Shown here in pieces: positions 54,964 to 63,932 of a DNA stretch of 64,000 nt. A program made the position numbers and the translations under genes. The stretch is from Pseudomonas farris (GTDB taxonomy: Bacteria; Pseudomonadota; Gammaproteobacteria; Pseudomonadales; Pseudomonadaceae), in the NCBI RefSeq assembly GCF_019145235.1, contig NZ_JAHSTV010000003.1:62001-126000 (forward strand), in the 5' to 3' direction. The first letter of the stretch is position 1, and each line of letters opens with the position of its first letter. The notes under the pieces were generated by a model. The model had not been told where the DNA came from. It did not search any database and was given only the letters and a program-made list of their open reading frames with translations.

Positions 54964-55094
54964 TGTGGCGAGGGGCTTGCCCCCGTTGGGCCGCGAAGCG
55001 GCCCCAAAACCATGCAATGAGGCGTGTCAGGTAAACCGTTTCGCAGGTTTTGCGACTGCTGCGCAGCCGAACGGGGGCAAGCCCCCTCGCCACA
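54964..55094. repeat. REPIN between monooxygenase and metQ
   Basis: GTGGCGAGGGGCTTGCCCCC arms, one G shorter in the first arm. It lies within a run of same-strand genes and may separate mRNA segments. Confidence 0.9.
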
Positions 55095-55098
55095 GGGA

Positions 55099-56457
55099 TC
55101 AGCGGCGGAACGCAGAGCCCGTATGTTGCTCAGGTAAATGCGCTTCGCCGTGAAACAGCTTTTCCCGCAGGCTGCCGTCGTCGTAAGCGGTCTTGTACGA
55201 CCCTCTGCGCTGCAACTCCGGAATCACCAGCTCAATGAAATCCACATAGCTTTCCGGGGTGACGATCCGTGTCAGGTTGAAGCCATCCAGTCCGGTTTCC
55301 GCGATCCACGATTCCAGTTCGTCAGCCACCTGCTGCGGCGAGCCGACCACGGTGATGTAGCGGCCACCGAGGGCGTGTTGTTCCAGCAGTTTGCGGCGGG
55401 TCCAGTCGTTGTTTTGCAGGTTCTTGGTGGCGGACTGGATGGCGTTGCTCTTCACGTACTGGATCGGTTCGTCGAGCTCGTATTCGGAAAAGTCGATCCC
55501 GGTGGAGGCCGAAAAATGCGCCACGCCAGCCTCGGCGCTGGCGTAGCTCAGGTACTCGGCGTGTTTGGCCCAGGCCAGCTCTTCTGTCTCACCGACAATC
55601 ACGTTCAAGCCCATGAACACCTTGATGTCCCAGGGATTGCGCCCGGCCTCGACAGCGCTGGCGCGAACCTTGTCTACCTGAACCCGGGTCGCCGGTTTGT
55701 TCTGACCGCTGATGAACACGCACTCGGCATGCCGACCGGCGAAGAGCAAACCGCGATCGGAACTGCCGGCCTGAAACAGCACCGGCGTGCGTTGCGGCGA
55801 TGGCTCGCAGAGGTGATAACCCTCGACCTGATAGAACTCGCCCTTGTGCTCGACCTTGTGCACCTTCTCGGGTTGGGCGTAGATCCGTTGCTCACGGTCG
55901 TTGAGCACCGCGCCGTTTTCCCAGCTGCCTTCCCAGAGTTTGTAGAGCACTTGCAGGTATTCATCGGCCTGGTCGTAACGCCGGTCGTGTTCCACCTGTT
56001 CGCTCAGGCCCATGGCCTTGGCGGCGCTGTCGAGGTAGCCGGTGACGATGTTCCAGCCGACCCGCCCACGGCTCAAATGATCAAGCGTCGACATGCGCCG
56101 GGCGAACAGATACGGCGGTTCGTAGGTCAGGTTGGCGGTCAGGCCGAAGCCGAGGTTTTTGGTGACCGCAGCCATGGCCGAGACCAGTAGCAGCGGGTCG
56201 TTGACCGGCAACTGGATCGACTCTTTGAGCGGCACGTCCACCGAGTTTTGATAGACGTCGTACACACCGACGATGTCGGCGATGAACAGACCGTCGAACA
56301 GTCCGCGCTCCAGCAACTGCGCCAGTTCAGTCCAGTATTCGATGGTTTTGTATTGGGTGGAATTGTCCCGTGGATGCGTCCACAGGCCATGGTTGATGTG
56401 CCCGATGCAATTCATGTTGAACGCGTTGAGCAGGATTTTCTTTTTGGCATCAGCCAT
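55099..56457 (-). CDS. NtaA/SnaA/DszA-family FMN-dependent monooxygenase
   Basis: The 452-residue luciferase-like enzyme has the family segments NAFNMNCIGHINHGLWTHP, FDGLFIADIVGVYDVY, the flavin-site region TANLTYEPPYLFARRMSTLDHLSRGRVGWNIVTGYLDSAAKAMG, and FQAGSSDRGLLFAGRHAECVF. It needs reduced FMN from a separate reductase. Members oxidise dibenzothiophene sulfone, NTA or similar; here its neighbours (SfnB-type flavoproteins, metQNI) suggest a C-S or organosulfur substrate. The start overlaps the stop of the preceding gene by one base (TGATG), so they are coupled. Confidence 0.9.
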   Translation of the reverse strand: MADAKKKILLNAFNMNCIGHINHGLWTHPRDNSTQYKTIEYWTELAQLLERGLFDGLFIADIVGVYDVYQNSVDVPLKESIQLPVNDPLLLVSAMAAVTKNLGFGLTANLTYEPPYLFARRMSTLDHLSRGRVGWNIVTGYLDSAAKAMGLSEQVEHDRRYDQADEYLQVLYKLWEGSWENGAVLNDREQRIYAQPEKVHKVEHKGEFYQVEGYHLCEPSPQRTPVLFQAGSSDRGLLFAGRHAECVFISGQNKPATRVQVDKVRASAVEAGRNPWDIKVFMGLNVIVGETEELAWAKHAEYLSYASAEAGVAHFSASTGIDFSEYELDEPIQYVKSNAIQSATKNLQNNDWTRRKLLEQHALGGRYITVVGSPQQVADELESWIAETGLDGFNLTRIVTPESYVDFIELVIPELQRRGSYKTAYDDGSLREKLFHGEAHLPEQHTGSAFRR

Positions 56458-57650
56458 CAGATGGTCCCTCGCAATGGAGGGTTTTCATCGTTGAGGTAGT
56501 AATTGCCCACCGCGTGATATTTCCAGCGCACCGGGTCATGCAGGGTATGTACCCGAGCGTTGCGCCAGTGGCGATCCAGGCCGTGCTCGACCAAGGTCGC
56601 CTGACTGCCGGCCAGTTCGAACAACGTGCTGCCGGCGGCAAGGGAGATTTCGGTGCTGATGGCCCGGGCTTCAGCGACGGCAATCGACGCGGCGGCGACA
56701 GTCTCGGCATTAGTGTCGGCCTGGGCCAGATCGAGGATTTCTCCAGAGCGTTCCAGCAAGGCTTCGGTGGCGTGCAGGCGAATGCTCAAGTGGCCGAAAC
56801 TCTTGATCGTCAGCGGGTCTTCGGTGGCTTTGTCGTTGCCGGAATCAATCCACGGCCGGGTCTTGGTGCGCACAAAATGCAGGGCATCTTCATACGCGGC
56901 GCGGGCGATGCCGGTGTCGATCGCGGCGTGGAGAATCTGCGCCAACGGGCCGACAGTGGTCGGGCGCTCGAACGCGCTTTGAAACGGAATCACGTCCTCG
57001 GCGGCGACGTAGACATCCTCGAATACCACCGAACCGCTGCCGGTGGTGCGCTGGCCGAAGCCGCTCCAGTCGTCGATCACCGTCAGGCCTTTGCTGTTGT
57101 GCGGGACGAACGCCAATTGCTGCACACCATTTTCGTCCACGACCGAGGTGGGGATACGCTGGGCGTAAATGGCGCCGGTGGCGTAGAACTTGCGACCGTT
57201 GATGCGGTAGCCGTTGCCATCACGAGTCAGGCTGGTGACGCGATCATGGGCGGTTTTGGTGCCCAGTTCCGCGAGTGCGTTGCCGAAGCGCTGGCCGGCC
57301 AACACTTCGGCGTAGAGACGTTTTTTCTGCTCATCAGTGCCGTTCACGCGCAGCACTTCGAGGGCGTAGAAATGGTTTTGTGGAATCTGTCCAAGGGAGC
57401 CGTCGGCCTGGGCGATCAGCGTGATGACCTTGGCCAGGGTGACATTGGAAACCCCAGCGCCACCGTATTCTTTTGGCACGCTGATGCCCCAAAGACCCGA
57501 ACGGGAAAACACTTCCAGTTCCGGGTACGGCAAACGACGTTCGCGGTCGCGCAGGGCGCTGTCACGTTTGAAATCGTCGGCCAGGTCACTGGCGACAATC
57601 AGGGCTTGCTCATCGCTGGTGATGACCGCGACGTGGTGAGAAAGAGTCAT
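56457..57650 (-). CDS. SfnB-type acyl-CoA dehydrogenase-like flavoprotein, second copy
   Basis: The 397-residue protein of the acyl-CoA dehydrogenase fold has RERRLPYPELEVFSRSGLWGISVPKEYGGAGVSNVTLAKV, GQIPQNHFYALEVL, GYRINGRKFYATGA, the DDWSGFGQRTTGSGSVVFEDV motif and DRHWRNARVHTLHDPVRWKYHAVGNYYL. These motifs are those of the SfnB sulfur-acquisition family and DszC-like monooxygenases rather than of true beta-oxidation enzymes. GGAGAAACAC precedes the ATG. It is a paralogue of the gene immediately upstream. Confidence 0.9.
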   Translation of the reverse strand: MTLSHHVAVITSDEQALIVASDLADDFKRDSALRDRERRLPYPELEVFSRSGLWGISVPKEYGGAGVSNVTLAKVITLIAQADGSLGQIPQNHFYALEVLRVNGTDEQKKRLYAEVLAGQRFGNALAELGTKTAHDRVTSLTRDGNGYRINGRKFYATGAIYAQRIPTSVVDENGVQQLAFVPHNSKGLTVIDDWSGFGQRTTGSGSVVFEDVYVAAEDVIPFQSAFERPTTVGPLAQILHAAIDTGIARAAYEDALHFVRTKTRPWIDSGNDKATEDPLTIKSFGHLSIRLHATEALLERSGEILDLAQADTNAETVAAASIAVAEARAISTEISLAAGSTLFELAGSQATLVEHGLDRHWRNARVHTLHDPVRWKYHAVGNYYLNDENPPLRGTI

Positions 57651-57688
57651 GTGTTTCTCCAGAGATCTGGTCAAAAGGGTTCGGGTCG

Positions 57689-58930
57689 TCAGATCCAGGA
57701 ATGCCGTGCAGGCAAGGTTCCATTGAGGTGGTAAGCGCCGACGGCGTGATACTTCCAGCGCACCGGGTCGTGCAGCGTGTGCACCCGGGCGTTGCGCCAG
57801 TGGCGGTCGAGATTGAATTCGGCGAGGGTGGCGCGGCTGCCGGCCAGTTCGAAGAGTTTTTCGCTGGCCAGCAGCGAGATCTCGGTGGTCAGCACTTTGG
57901 CTTCTGCCACGGCAATCGAGGCGCGTGCAGCGGACTCGGCGGTGAGCGGCGCGGCGTTGACCTCATCGAGTACTTGCCCGGCCTTGCGCAACAACGCTTC
58001 GGCGGCATGCAGTTCGATTTTCAGCTTGCCGATGTCGGCGATCACATAGAGGTCGTCGCTCGCCCGCTCGACCTTGGCGTCGATCCAGGGTCGTGCGCGT
58101 TTTTGCACGAACTCGATGGCGTCATCGATGGCGCCCCGGGCAATGCCGGCGTCGATGGCTGCTTGAATCAGCTGCGATACGGCGCCCTGGGTATTCGGGC
58201 TGTCATTGATCTTCCAGTTATCCACCACCAGCTCGGCGTCGACCCGCACGTTGTTGAGCAAAATGGTGCCGCTGGCGGTGGTGCGCTGGCCGAAACCCGA
58301 CCAGTCATCAACGATGCGCAAGCCCGGGGTACCACGACGGACGAAGGCCAGCACTTGCTTGCCGTCGTCGTTCAGCGCCTTGACGGCCACCCAGTGGGCG
58401 AACAGGGCGCCGGTGGAATAGAACTTCTGCCCGTTGATGATGAAGCCATCGCCGTCGGCGGTGATCCGCGCCTTGAGCTCCAGGGTGTTTTTGGTCCCGC
58501 GCTCCGGCCCCGCGTTACCGATTCGCCAGCCTTCGAGCACGCTTTTGAACAGCTGTTTTTTCTGCGATTCGGTGGCGCTGCCGAGTATCAGGTTGAGAAT
58601 CCCGAACTGGTTCTGAGGGATTTGCCCCAAAGCCGGGTCAGCCGCGGAAATGATCGCGAACACCGAGGCTATGGTGACGAATGAAACCTGCGGGCCACCG
58701 TACTCACGCGGGATGGCAATGCTGCCCAGGCCGCTGCGGGTGAACTGTTCGATTTCCGACCACGGCAGCTTGCGCTGCTGGTCACGTTTGGCTGCTTGCA
58801 GGCGGGCGACTTGCGCCAGCTCATGGGCAGCCTTGATGGCTTGTGCGTCGTTGCGCAAGACCTGCGCGGGCAACAACAATGGGGTGATGTCCAGATCACT
58901 CTGGACGATCGCATCTGCCAGACTGGACAT
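57689..58930 (-). CDS. SfnB-type acyl-CoA dehydrogenase-like flavoprotein, first copy
   Basis: The 413-residue protein matches its neighbour motif for motif (GSIAIPREYGGPQVSFVTIASV, GQIPQNQFGILNLI, DDWSGFGQRTTASGTILLNNV, DRHWRNARVHTLHDPVRWKYHAVGAYHL). SfnB-family enzymes are induced in sulfur starvation and probably help desulfurise organosulfur compounds with a flavin. It is the first gene of the minus-strand series SfnB-SfnB-monooxygenase-metQ-metN-metI, preceded by about 220 bases with a possible CysB half-site. Confidence 0.9.
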   Translation of the reverse strand: MSSLADAIVQSDLDITPLLLPAQVLRNDAQAIKAAHELAQVARLQAAKRDQQRKLPWSEIEQFTRSGLGSIAIPREYGGPQVSFVTIASVFAIISAADPALGQIPQNQFGILNLILGSATESQKKQLFKSVLEGWRIGNAGPERGTKNTLELKARITADGDGFIINGQKFYSTGALFAHWVAVKALNDDGKQVLAFVRRGTPGLRIVDDWSGFGQRTTASGTILLNNVRVDAELVVDNWKINDSPNTQGAVSQLIQAAIDAGIARGAIDDAIEFVQKRARPWIDAKVERASDDLYVIADIGKLKIELHAAEALLRKAGQVLDEVNAAPLTAESAARASIAVAEAKVLTTEISLLASEKLFELAGSRATLAEFNLDRHWRNARVHTLHDPVRWKYHAVGAYHLNGTLPARHSWI

Positions 58931-59110
58931 CAGTGCCGCTCCTTGGCTGCACGCAATGCCCTGGCGATTTGCACTGGGGTGATTGTGTTCCGGACCATAC
59001 CTACCTCACATCTCATGAAAGCGCCGCAAGTTGCGGCGAACGAAAAACACGAATGTCCGGTGGTCCGGTGCATATACCCTAAACGTGTATAAATAATTAA
59101 TGAACTAACT

Positions 59111-59119
59111 TTTAGGAAT
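59111..59119 (-). promoter_or_regulatory. ATTCCTAAA half-site upstream of the SfnB operon
   Basis: On the minus strand ATTCCTAAA lies in AT-rich DNA about 180 bases before the first SfnB gene, like the half-sites upstream of oscA and the hydrolase at 38211. Confidence 0.35.
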
Positions 59120-59151
59120 ATGTATAGAAGGTGTTATCAGACCCGATGAGC

Positions 59152-59910
59152 TCACGGCTTTCGAGGCTCAGCGGTCATGAGCACTGTTTTTGGTGGTACT
59201 TTCAGGTAGGGATTGGCACAGCCGATCTTCAGTGTGCGCGCCGGTGCCCACCGCGAGTTGTTACCCACGCGGTCGAGGATGCAGTAGGTCACTTCCAGTC
59301 GAAGGTCTTCGCCGGCTTCGAGAATGATCGCCGGGGGTACCCAGACCTGAATTGGCTGACCCACATCGCAAGCCTTGAGCTTGGGCAGGTCCATGCGCAC
59401 ATCGCCCCAGCGCAGGGTGATTTCGTCGTCGGCGGCCATGTTCAGGTAAGGCTCGATGGTCAACGGCACGCCGCGTTTGACTTGGTTTGGATTGACTCCC
59501 TGACGGCGAATGGTCTCAGGGATAAACACCGGTGCCAGGCTCTGGTTTTCCTCATCGCAAAGCAGCCGGCCGCCCGGGCAATCAAGTTTGATCTGGACGC
59601 GCGCCGCCGGTGATACCGCGGCCCCTTGCCCCACCTGCATGACCTTGTAATGGACGCGAGCAGAACCATTGGCAATGAAGCTTTCCGGCACCCGCAGGCT
59701 CACGGGGTTGCCGCCATGGTCGGGACCCAAGACATTGGAGGCCACGTAGCAGTTGTCCCAAAACAGTTCGATCAGATCGCCTTCGTCCATGCCGGGGTAG
59801 GGTGGCACGTCGATCATAAGATGAGCGGCCGAAGTGATGTTGATGCCGGCCTTCTGGCTTTGTGCCAGGGTCGGGGCTGCAAGTTCAGGTTTGTTTGAAG
59901 TGCTTGTCAT
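59152..59910 (-). CDS. Two-repeat beta-rich hypothetical protein
   Basis: Not recognised. The 252-residue protein is made of two similar units. Unit 1 (about residues 35-120) has IDVPPYPGMDEGDLIELFWDN and NPVSLRVPESFIANGSARVHYKV. Unit 2 (about 150-235) has LTIEPYLNMAADDEITLRWGD and QPIQVWVPPAIILEAGEDLRLEVTY. Strands alternate throughout, as in Ig-like folds. There is no signal peptide or membrane segment. GGAGAGAAACCC precedes the ATG. Similar repeats seem to occur in large Pseudomonas surface or toxin-like proteins, but I cannot name the family. It stands alone between the SfnB and cystine operons. Confidence 0.75.
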   Translation of the reverse strand: MTSTSNKPELAAPTLAQSQKAGINITSAAHLMIDVPPYPGMDEGDLIELFWDNCYVASNVLGPDHGGNPVSLRVPESFIANGSARVHYKVMQVGQGAAVSPAARVQIKLDCPGGRLLCDEENQSLAPVFIPETIRRQGVNPNQVKRGVPLTIEPYLNMAADDEITLRWGDVRMDLPKLKACDVGQPIQVWVPPAIILEAGEDLRLEVTYCILDRVGNNSRWAPARTLKIGCANPYLKVPPKTVLMTAEPRKP

Positions 59911-60415
59911 GGGTTTCTCTCCTTGAAGCTTTGCCGCGAAGTCCATTTCTGAAAGATCGAAAGGCGTGAATTACCAAGCAACAAAACGATTCACTATTTG
60001 CGCGCTTAAACAATAATTGAGTGTGATGGCTGTTGCCTGTTGGAGACTAGATAAGAGTGCGCTTGAATAGGTGTCAATAGCGTTGGTTGGTTAAAGGTTA
60101 GTTCTTGCGTGATTCAGAAAGCTCCTACGCGGTGTGGTTAATAAACCGCATCGCTCTGTCGAATATAGTCCGGTATTTGGTGGGTTTTATGCCTCCGAGG
60201 CAGCAACCCTTTGAGCGCGGACAGCGAGGTGTTTTATAGATTTTAGGCGATATGAATCTGTTGCAGGACATATATATGTACCGCATAGGACGGCGGGAAG
60301 TTATTTATGATGAGGGCGAGTCGTGTAATTTGTTGAAGGCTGTCATACGCTTTTATAAAGCGGAGTTAATGTCACTTCCATCCATGGAAGTTGACTGTCT
60401 TTGAGTGGGATAGCA
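59911..60415. other. AT-rich intergenic space
   Basis: About 500 bases with lower GC than the neighbours separate the repeat protein's promoter from the end of the cystine transporter operon. Apart from one 50-codon frame (60252-60404), nothing convincing was seen. No clear terminator hairpin for the cystine operon was found either. Confidence 0.5.
60252..60404 (+). CDS. Possible 50-residue protein
   Basis: An ATG-initiated frame encodes MNLLQDIYMYRIGRREVIYD followed by a Cys-containing helical stretch, and ends at TGA. The upstream TTTTAGGCGAT gives only a weak ribosome site. Its stop lies 12 bases from the converging cystine ATPase gene. It may be a chance frame in AT-rich DNA. Confidence 0.25.
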   Translation: MNLLQDIYMYRIGRREVIYDEGESCNLLKAVIRFYKAELMSLPSMEVDCL

Positions 60416-61165
60416 CTAAGCGTTATTAAGAAATTTGCTGAGAAACTGCTTGGTCCGTTCCTCTTTCGGATTGGCAAACAATGCCTTGGCTTCGCCTTGT
60501 TCGACGATCACACCCTTGTCGAAAAACACCACGCGGTTGGCCACGTCCCGGGCAAAGCCCATTTCGTGGGTAACGATCACCATGGTGCGTTTCTCCTCGG
60601 CCAGGCCGCGGATGGTCGCCAGCACTTCGCCCACCAGCTCCGGGTCCAGCGCCGAGGTTGGTTCATCGAACAGGATCACTTCCGGTTCCATCGCCAACGC
60701 TCGGGCAATCGCCACACGCTGTTGCTGACCGCCGGAGAGGCGTCGCGGGTAAGCGTCTTCCTTGCCCGCCAGGCCGACCTTGGCCAACAGCTTTTTACCC
60801 AAGGCAACGGCTTCGGCACGCGGGATCTTTTTCACCACTAACGGGCCTTCGATCACGTTTTCCAGGGCGGTGCGATGGGGGAACAGATTGAAGTTCTGGA
60901 ACACAAAACCCACGTGCTGGCGCAAGCGCCGTACCAGGCTCTGCTGCTGGTTCAGGGGGCGGCTGCCATCGATCTCGATGTCGCCGACCTTGATCCGGCC
61001 GCTGCTAGGCTCCTCGAGAAAATTCAGGCAACGCAGGAAGGTGGTCTTGCCCGAGCCGCTGGGGCCGATGATCGCCACCACCTCGCCTTCCTTCACCTGC
61101 AGATCGATGCCGTTGAGCACCACCTGACCCTTGAACTGCTTTGTCAGTTTTTCCACGACAATCAT
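60416..61165 (-). CDS. tcyN: Cystine ABC transporter ATP-binding protein
   Basis: The 249-residue polar amino-acid-type ATPase has Walker [11 protein letters not shown]-loop [19 protein letters not shown], signature LSGGQQQR, Walker [16 protein letters not shown] and switch IVTHEMGFA. It is the energising part of the TcyJLN cystine importer. It starts four bases after the permease gene. Confidence 0.93.
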   Translation of the reverse strand: MIVVEKLTKQFKGQVVLNGIDLQVKEGEVVAIIGPSGSGKTTFLRCLNFLEEPSSGRIKVGDIEIDGSRPLNQQQSLVRRLRQHVGFVFQNFNLFPHRTALENVIEGPLVVKKIPRAEAVALGKKLLAKVGLAGKEDAYPRRLSGGQQQRVAIARALAMEPEVILFDEPTSALDPELVGEVLATIRGLAEEKRTMVIVTHEMGFARDVANRVVFFDKGVIVEQGEAKALFANPKEERTKQFLSKFLNNA

Positions 61166-61169
61166 TGGG

Positions 61170-61835
61170 TCAGGACTCCTGGTCGTGCCGATTGACCCGC
61201 GCTTCCAACTGGTTCTGCAGGTGCGACAGTACAGTCGCCAGAACCCAGTAGATCAGCGCCGCGGCAAGATACATGGTGAAAATTTCGAAGGTGCGAGCGG
61301 TGATCAGCTGCGCTTGGCGGAACAGTTCCGGCACCTGAATAGTGGCCGCCAGCGCCGTGTCCTTGACCAGCGAGATAAAGCTGTTGCCCAAAGGTGGCAG
61401 AGCCGTGCGCGCCGCTTGCGGCAGGATGGCCCGGCGCAGGGTTTGCGCGCGGGTCATGCCGATACTGGCAGCGGCTTCCCACTGGCCGCGCTCGATGGAG
61501 CTGATGGCGGCACGCAGGATTTCGCAGGCGTAGGCGGCCATGTTCAGCGAGAAGCCGATCAGGGCCGCCGGCAGCGGATCAAGTTCGATACCCAATTGCG
61601 GCAAGCCGTAATAGATCACGAACAGTTGCACCAGCAACGGCGTGCCGCGAAAGAACGACACATAGATGCGGGCGATCCAGCTCACCAGTTTGAAGCGCGA
61701 CAGCCGCATCAACGCCAGGCCGAAGCCCATCAGCAGGCCGAAGAACATTCCGCCCAGGCTCAGGATGACCGTGTAGTACGCGCCCTTGAGCAGAAAGGGC
61801 GCGGAGTCCAGCGCAAGTTGGAAAGCTTCTCCCAT
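61170..61835 (-). CDS. tcyL: Cystine ABC transporter permease
   Basis: The 221-residue HisM-type permease has [32 protein letters not shown], the [23 protein letters not shown] motif and the EAA loop [23 protein letters not shown]. It pairs with TcyN and the binding protein TcyJ. Its start overlaps the tcyJ stop by one base (TAATG). Confidence 0.93.
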   Translation of the reverse strand: MGEAFQLALDSAPFLLKGAYYTVILSLGGMFFGLLMGFGLALMRLSRFKLVSWIARIYVSFFRGTPLLVQLFVIYYGLPQLGIELDPLPAALIGFSLNMAAYACEILRAAISSIERGQWEAAASIGMTRAQTLRRAILPQAARTALPPLGNSFISLVKDTALAATIQVPELFRQAQLITARTFEIFTMYLAAALIYWVLATVLSHLQNQLEARVNRHDQES

Positions 61836-62629
61836 TATTGAGTGACGTCAGCGCTGAAGTATTTTTCCGAAAGCTTTTTCAACGTACCGTCGGCACGCAG
61901 CTTGTCGATGGCTTTGTTCACCGCGGCCAGCAGCTCAGGCTCGCCTTTGCGCAGGGCAACACCGGCTTCCTGGCGGGAGAACGCTTCGCCGGCAGCGGCA
62001 GTGTCCTTGGCCTTCCTGGCATATTCCAGCGCGGCCAGGCGGTCGATCAGGATGGCATCGATGCGGCCGACGCGCAGATCCTGGAACTTGGTCGGATCAT
62101 CTTCGTAGGTGCGGATGTCAGCCTTAGGCACATTCTCTTTCACCCACTGCTCGTAGTTGGTGCCCAGACCTACGCCGACTTTCTTGCCGGCCAGATCGGC
62201 GGCGGTCTTGATGGTGTCTTTGTTTTTGGTCAGGGTCAGCGCCTGAATCCCGGAAACGGTGTAAGGCGTGGAGAAGTCGTACTTCTTCTTGCGCTCTTCG
62301 GTGATGGTCACCTGGTTGATCACCGCGTCCAGACGCTTGGATTCCAGGGCCGCGAGGATGCCTTCCCATTTGGTCGGCTGCAGTTTGACCTTCACGCCCA
62401 GCTCTTTGGCCAAGGCTTCGGAGAACTCGACTTCGAAGCCGCTCAGTTTGCCGGCCTCGTCGACGAAGCTGAACGGTGGATAAGTGCCTTCCAGACCGAC
62501 GTTGATCACGCCAGCGTCCTTGATTTTTTGCAGCTGCTCACCAGCCACTGCCTGCCCGAGCAGACCGGCGCTCAGCGCCAGGCCCAGCGAACCCACCAGC
62601 AGATTTCGACGTAATGCGGAAAAATTCAT
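61835..62629 (-). CDS. tcyJ: Cystine-binding periplasmic protein
   Basis: The 264-residue protein has a signal peptide (LGLALSAGLLGQAVAGE) and the class 3 amino-acid-binding fold: GVINVGLEGTYPPFSFVDEAGKLSGFEVEFSEALAKELG, WEGILAALESKRLDAVINQVTITEERKKKYDFSTPY. These match FliY/TcyJ cystine-binding proteins, which also take D-cysteine-related ligands. First gene of tcyJLN; AGGGGCTTGTC precedes the ATG. The 200 bases upstream are AT-rich (TTATTATTCTTTTTTGAG near 62800) and probably hold the sulfur-responsive promoter. Confidence 0.93.
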   Translation of the reverse strand: MNFSALRRNLLVGSLGLALSAGLLGQAVAGEQLQKIKDAGVINVGLEGTYPPFSFVDEAGKLSGFEVEFSEALAKELGVKVKLQPTKWEGILAALESKRLDAVINQVTITEERKKKYDFSTPYTVSGIQALTLTKNKDTIKTAADLAGKKVGVGLGTNYEQWVKENVPKADIRTYEDDPTKFQDLRVGRIDAILIDRLAALEYARKAKDTAAAGEAFSRQEAGVALRKGEPELLAAVNKAIDKLRADGTLKKLSEKYFSADVTQ

Positions 62630-62835
62630 GACAAGCCCCTGTGTTTTCTTATGGAAGACGCTTAAGGAAAGTTGGCAAATTCGGGATTTGAACGACTGCG
62701 ATATCCTGCCCTAAAGCAGCTTATGCGTCTTGCTGCAAATTCGCCTGCGGCGCGACTATATGATGTTGTATTTAGATAGGAAAATACTAAATATTCAGTT
62801 TATTATTCTTTTTTGAGATATGACAAGCGTCTTCA

Positions 62836-62938
62836 TGATCGTTCCCACGCTCTGCGTGGGAACACCTCTAGGGACGCTCAGCGTCTAGTGACGCGAGCAT
62901 CACGGGCTGCATTCCCACGCAGAGCGTGGGAACGATCA
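62836..62938. repeat. Inverted repeat pair (TGATCGTTCCCACGCTCTGCGTGGGAA type)
   Basis: Two inverted copies of TCGTTCCCACGC...GCGTGGGAACGA enclose GACGCTCAGCGTC. This is another Pseudomonas REP-like family, different from those above, placed between tcyJ and dcyD. Confidence 0.85.
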
Positions 62939-62939
62939 G

Positions 62940-63932
62940 TTATAGAAAGTCTTTGTAGGCAAACAACGCCGGCGCCCCGCCGGTGTGCAGAAAGATGATC
63001 GGGCCGTCATTGAAGCGTTGGCGCCCGATGCCGTCGAGCAAACCGGCCATGGCCTTGCCGGTGTACACCGGATCCAGCAACAACCCTTCCTGACTCGCCA
63101 GCAGCTTCAGCGCCGACAATGTCCCTGCATTCGGCTCGCCATAACGCGGACCGAAATATTCGTCCCACAGTTCGACTTTGAAACTCGCCGGCAGGCTCAC
63201 GCCGAGCAGTTCGGCCGTGCGCTCGGCGAGGCCCTGGACTTTCGGACGTTGAGCTTCATCGCTACGGGAAACGGTGACGCCGATCACCGGCAAATCCGGC
63301 AGTGCTTCGCTCAATGCCAGCGCCAGGCCGCTGTGGGTGCCGGCACTGCCGGACGCCAGGACCACGGCGGCGAAATTCAGCCCGGTGTCCTTGATCTGTT
63401 CAGCCAGTTCCAGGCCTGCACGGACATAACCCAAAGCGCCCAATGCATTCGAGCCACCAATTGGCACCAGATACGGCTTTTTACCGTTGCTGCGCAGACG
63501 CCCGGCCAGCGCTTCCAATTGCTCGTCGGCGTTGTCGAGGTTTTCCACCAACTCGACCTTGGCATCGAACAGGTCCAGCAACAGCCGATTGCCGTTGCCG
63601 ACATAGTTGCTGTCATCGGTGCCGAGCGGATTTTCAAGCAGGGCCACGCAGCCCAGGCCAAGCTTGGCCGCAATGGCGGCGGTCTGGCGCACGTGGTTGG
63701 ACTGGATCGCGCCAGCAGTGATCAACGTATCAGCACCTTGGGCCAAGGCATCGGCGGCCAGGTATTCGAGTTTGCGCAGCTTGTTGCCGCCCAGTGCCAA
63801 TGGCGTCAGGTCATCGCGTTTGACGTACACATCGCGGCCCAGCCAAGTCGACAGGCGTTCGAGTTTTTCCAGGGGAGTAGGATGACCGAGCAGGTCGAGG
63901 CGATTAAAGCGGGCAAGCTGTTGTTTGATCAT
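62940..63932 (-). CDS. dcyD: D-cysteine desulfhydrase
   Basis: PLP enzyme that splits D-cysteine into pyruvate, sulfide and ammonia. The 330-residue protein is of the ACC deaminase/D-cysteine desulfhydrase family: [42 protein letters not shown] with the PLP lysine in [27 protein letters not shown], and [18 protein letters not shown] as the phosphate-binding loop. Its place next to tcyJLN is the usual dcyD context, linking cystine import to sulfide release. The start is the ATG giving [18 protein letters not shown]; a longer frame lacks a ribosome site. Confidence 0.92.
   Translation of the reverse strand: MIKQQLARFNRLDLLGHPTPLEKLERLSTWLGRDVYVKRDDLTPLALGGNKLRKLEYLAADALAQGADTLITAGAIQSNHVRQTAAIAAKLGLGCVALLENPLGTDDSNYVGNGNRLLLDLFDAKVELVENLDNADEQLEALAGRLRSNGKKPYLVPIGGSNALGALGYVRAGLELAEQIKDTGLNFAAVVLASGSAGTHSGLALALSEALPDLPVIGVTVSRSDEAQRPKVQGLAERTAELLGVSLPASFKVELWDEYFGPRYGEPNAGTLSALKLLASQEGLLLDPVYTGKAMAGLLDGIGRQRFNDGPIIFLHTGGAPALFAYKDFL

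Noticed and set aside
62836..62938. Possible CRISPR-like unit because of repeated palindromes
   Set aside because: Only one inverted pair with no regular spacers; it is a REP-like element.
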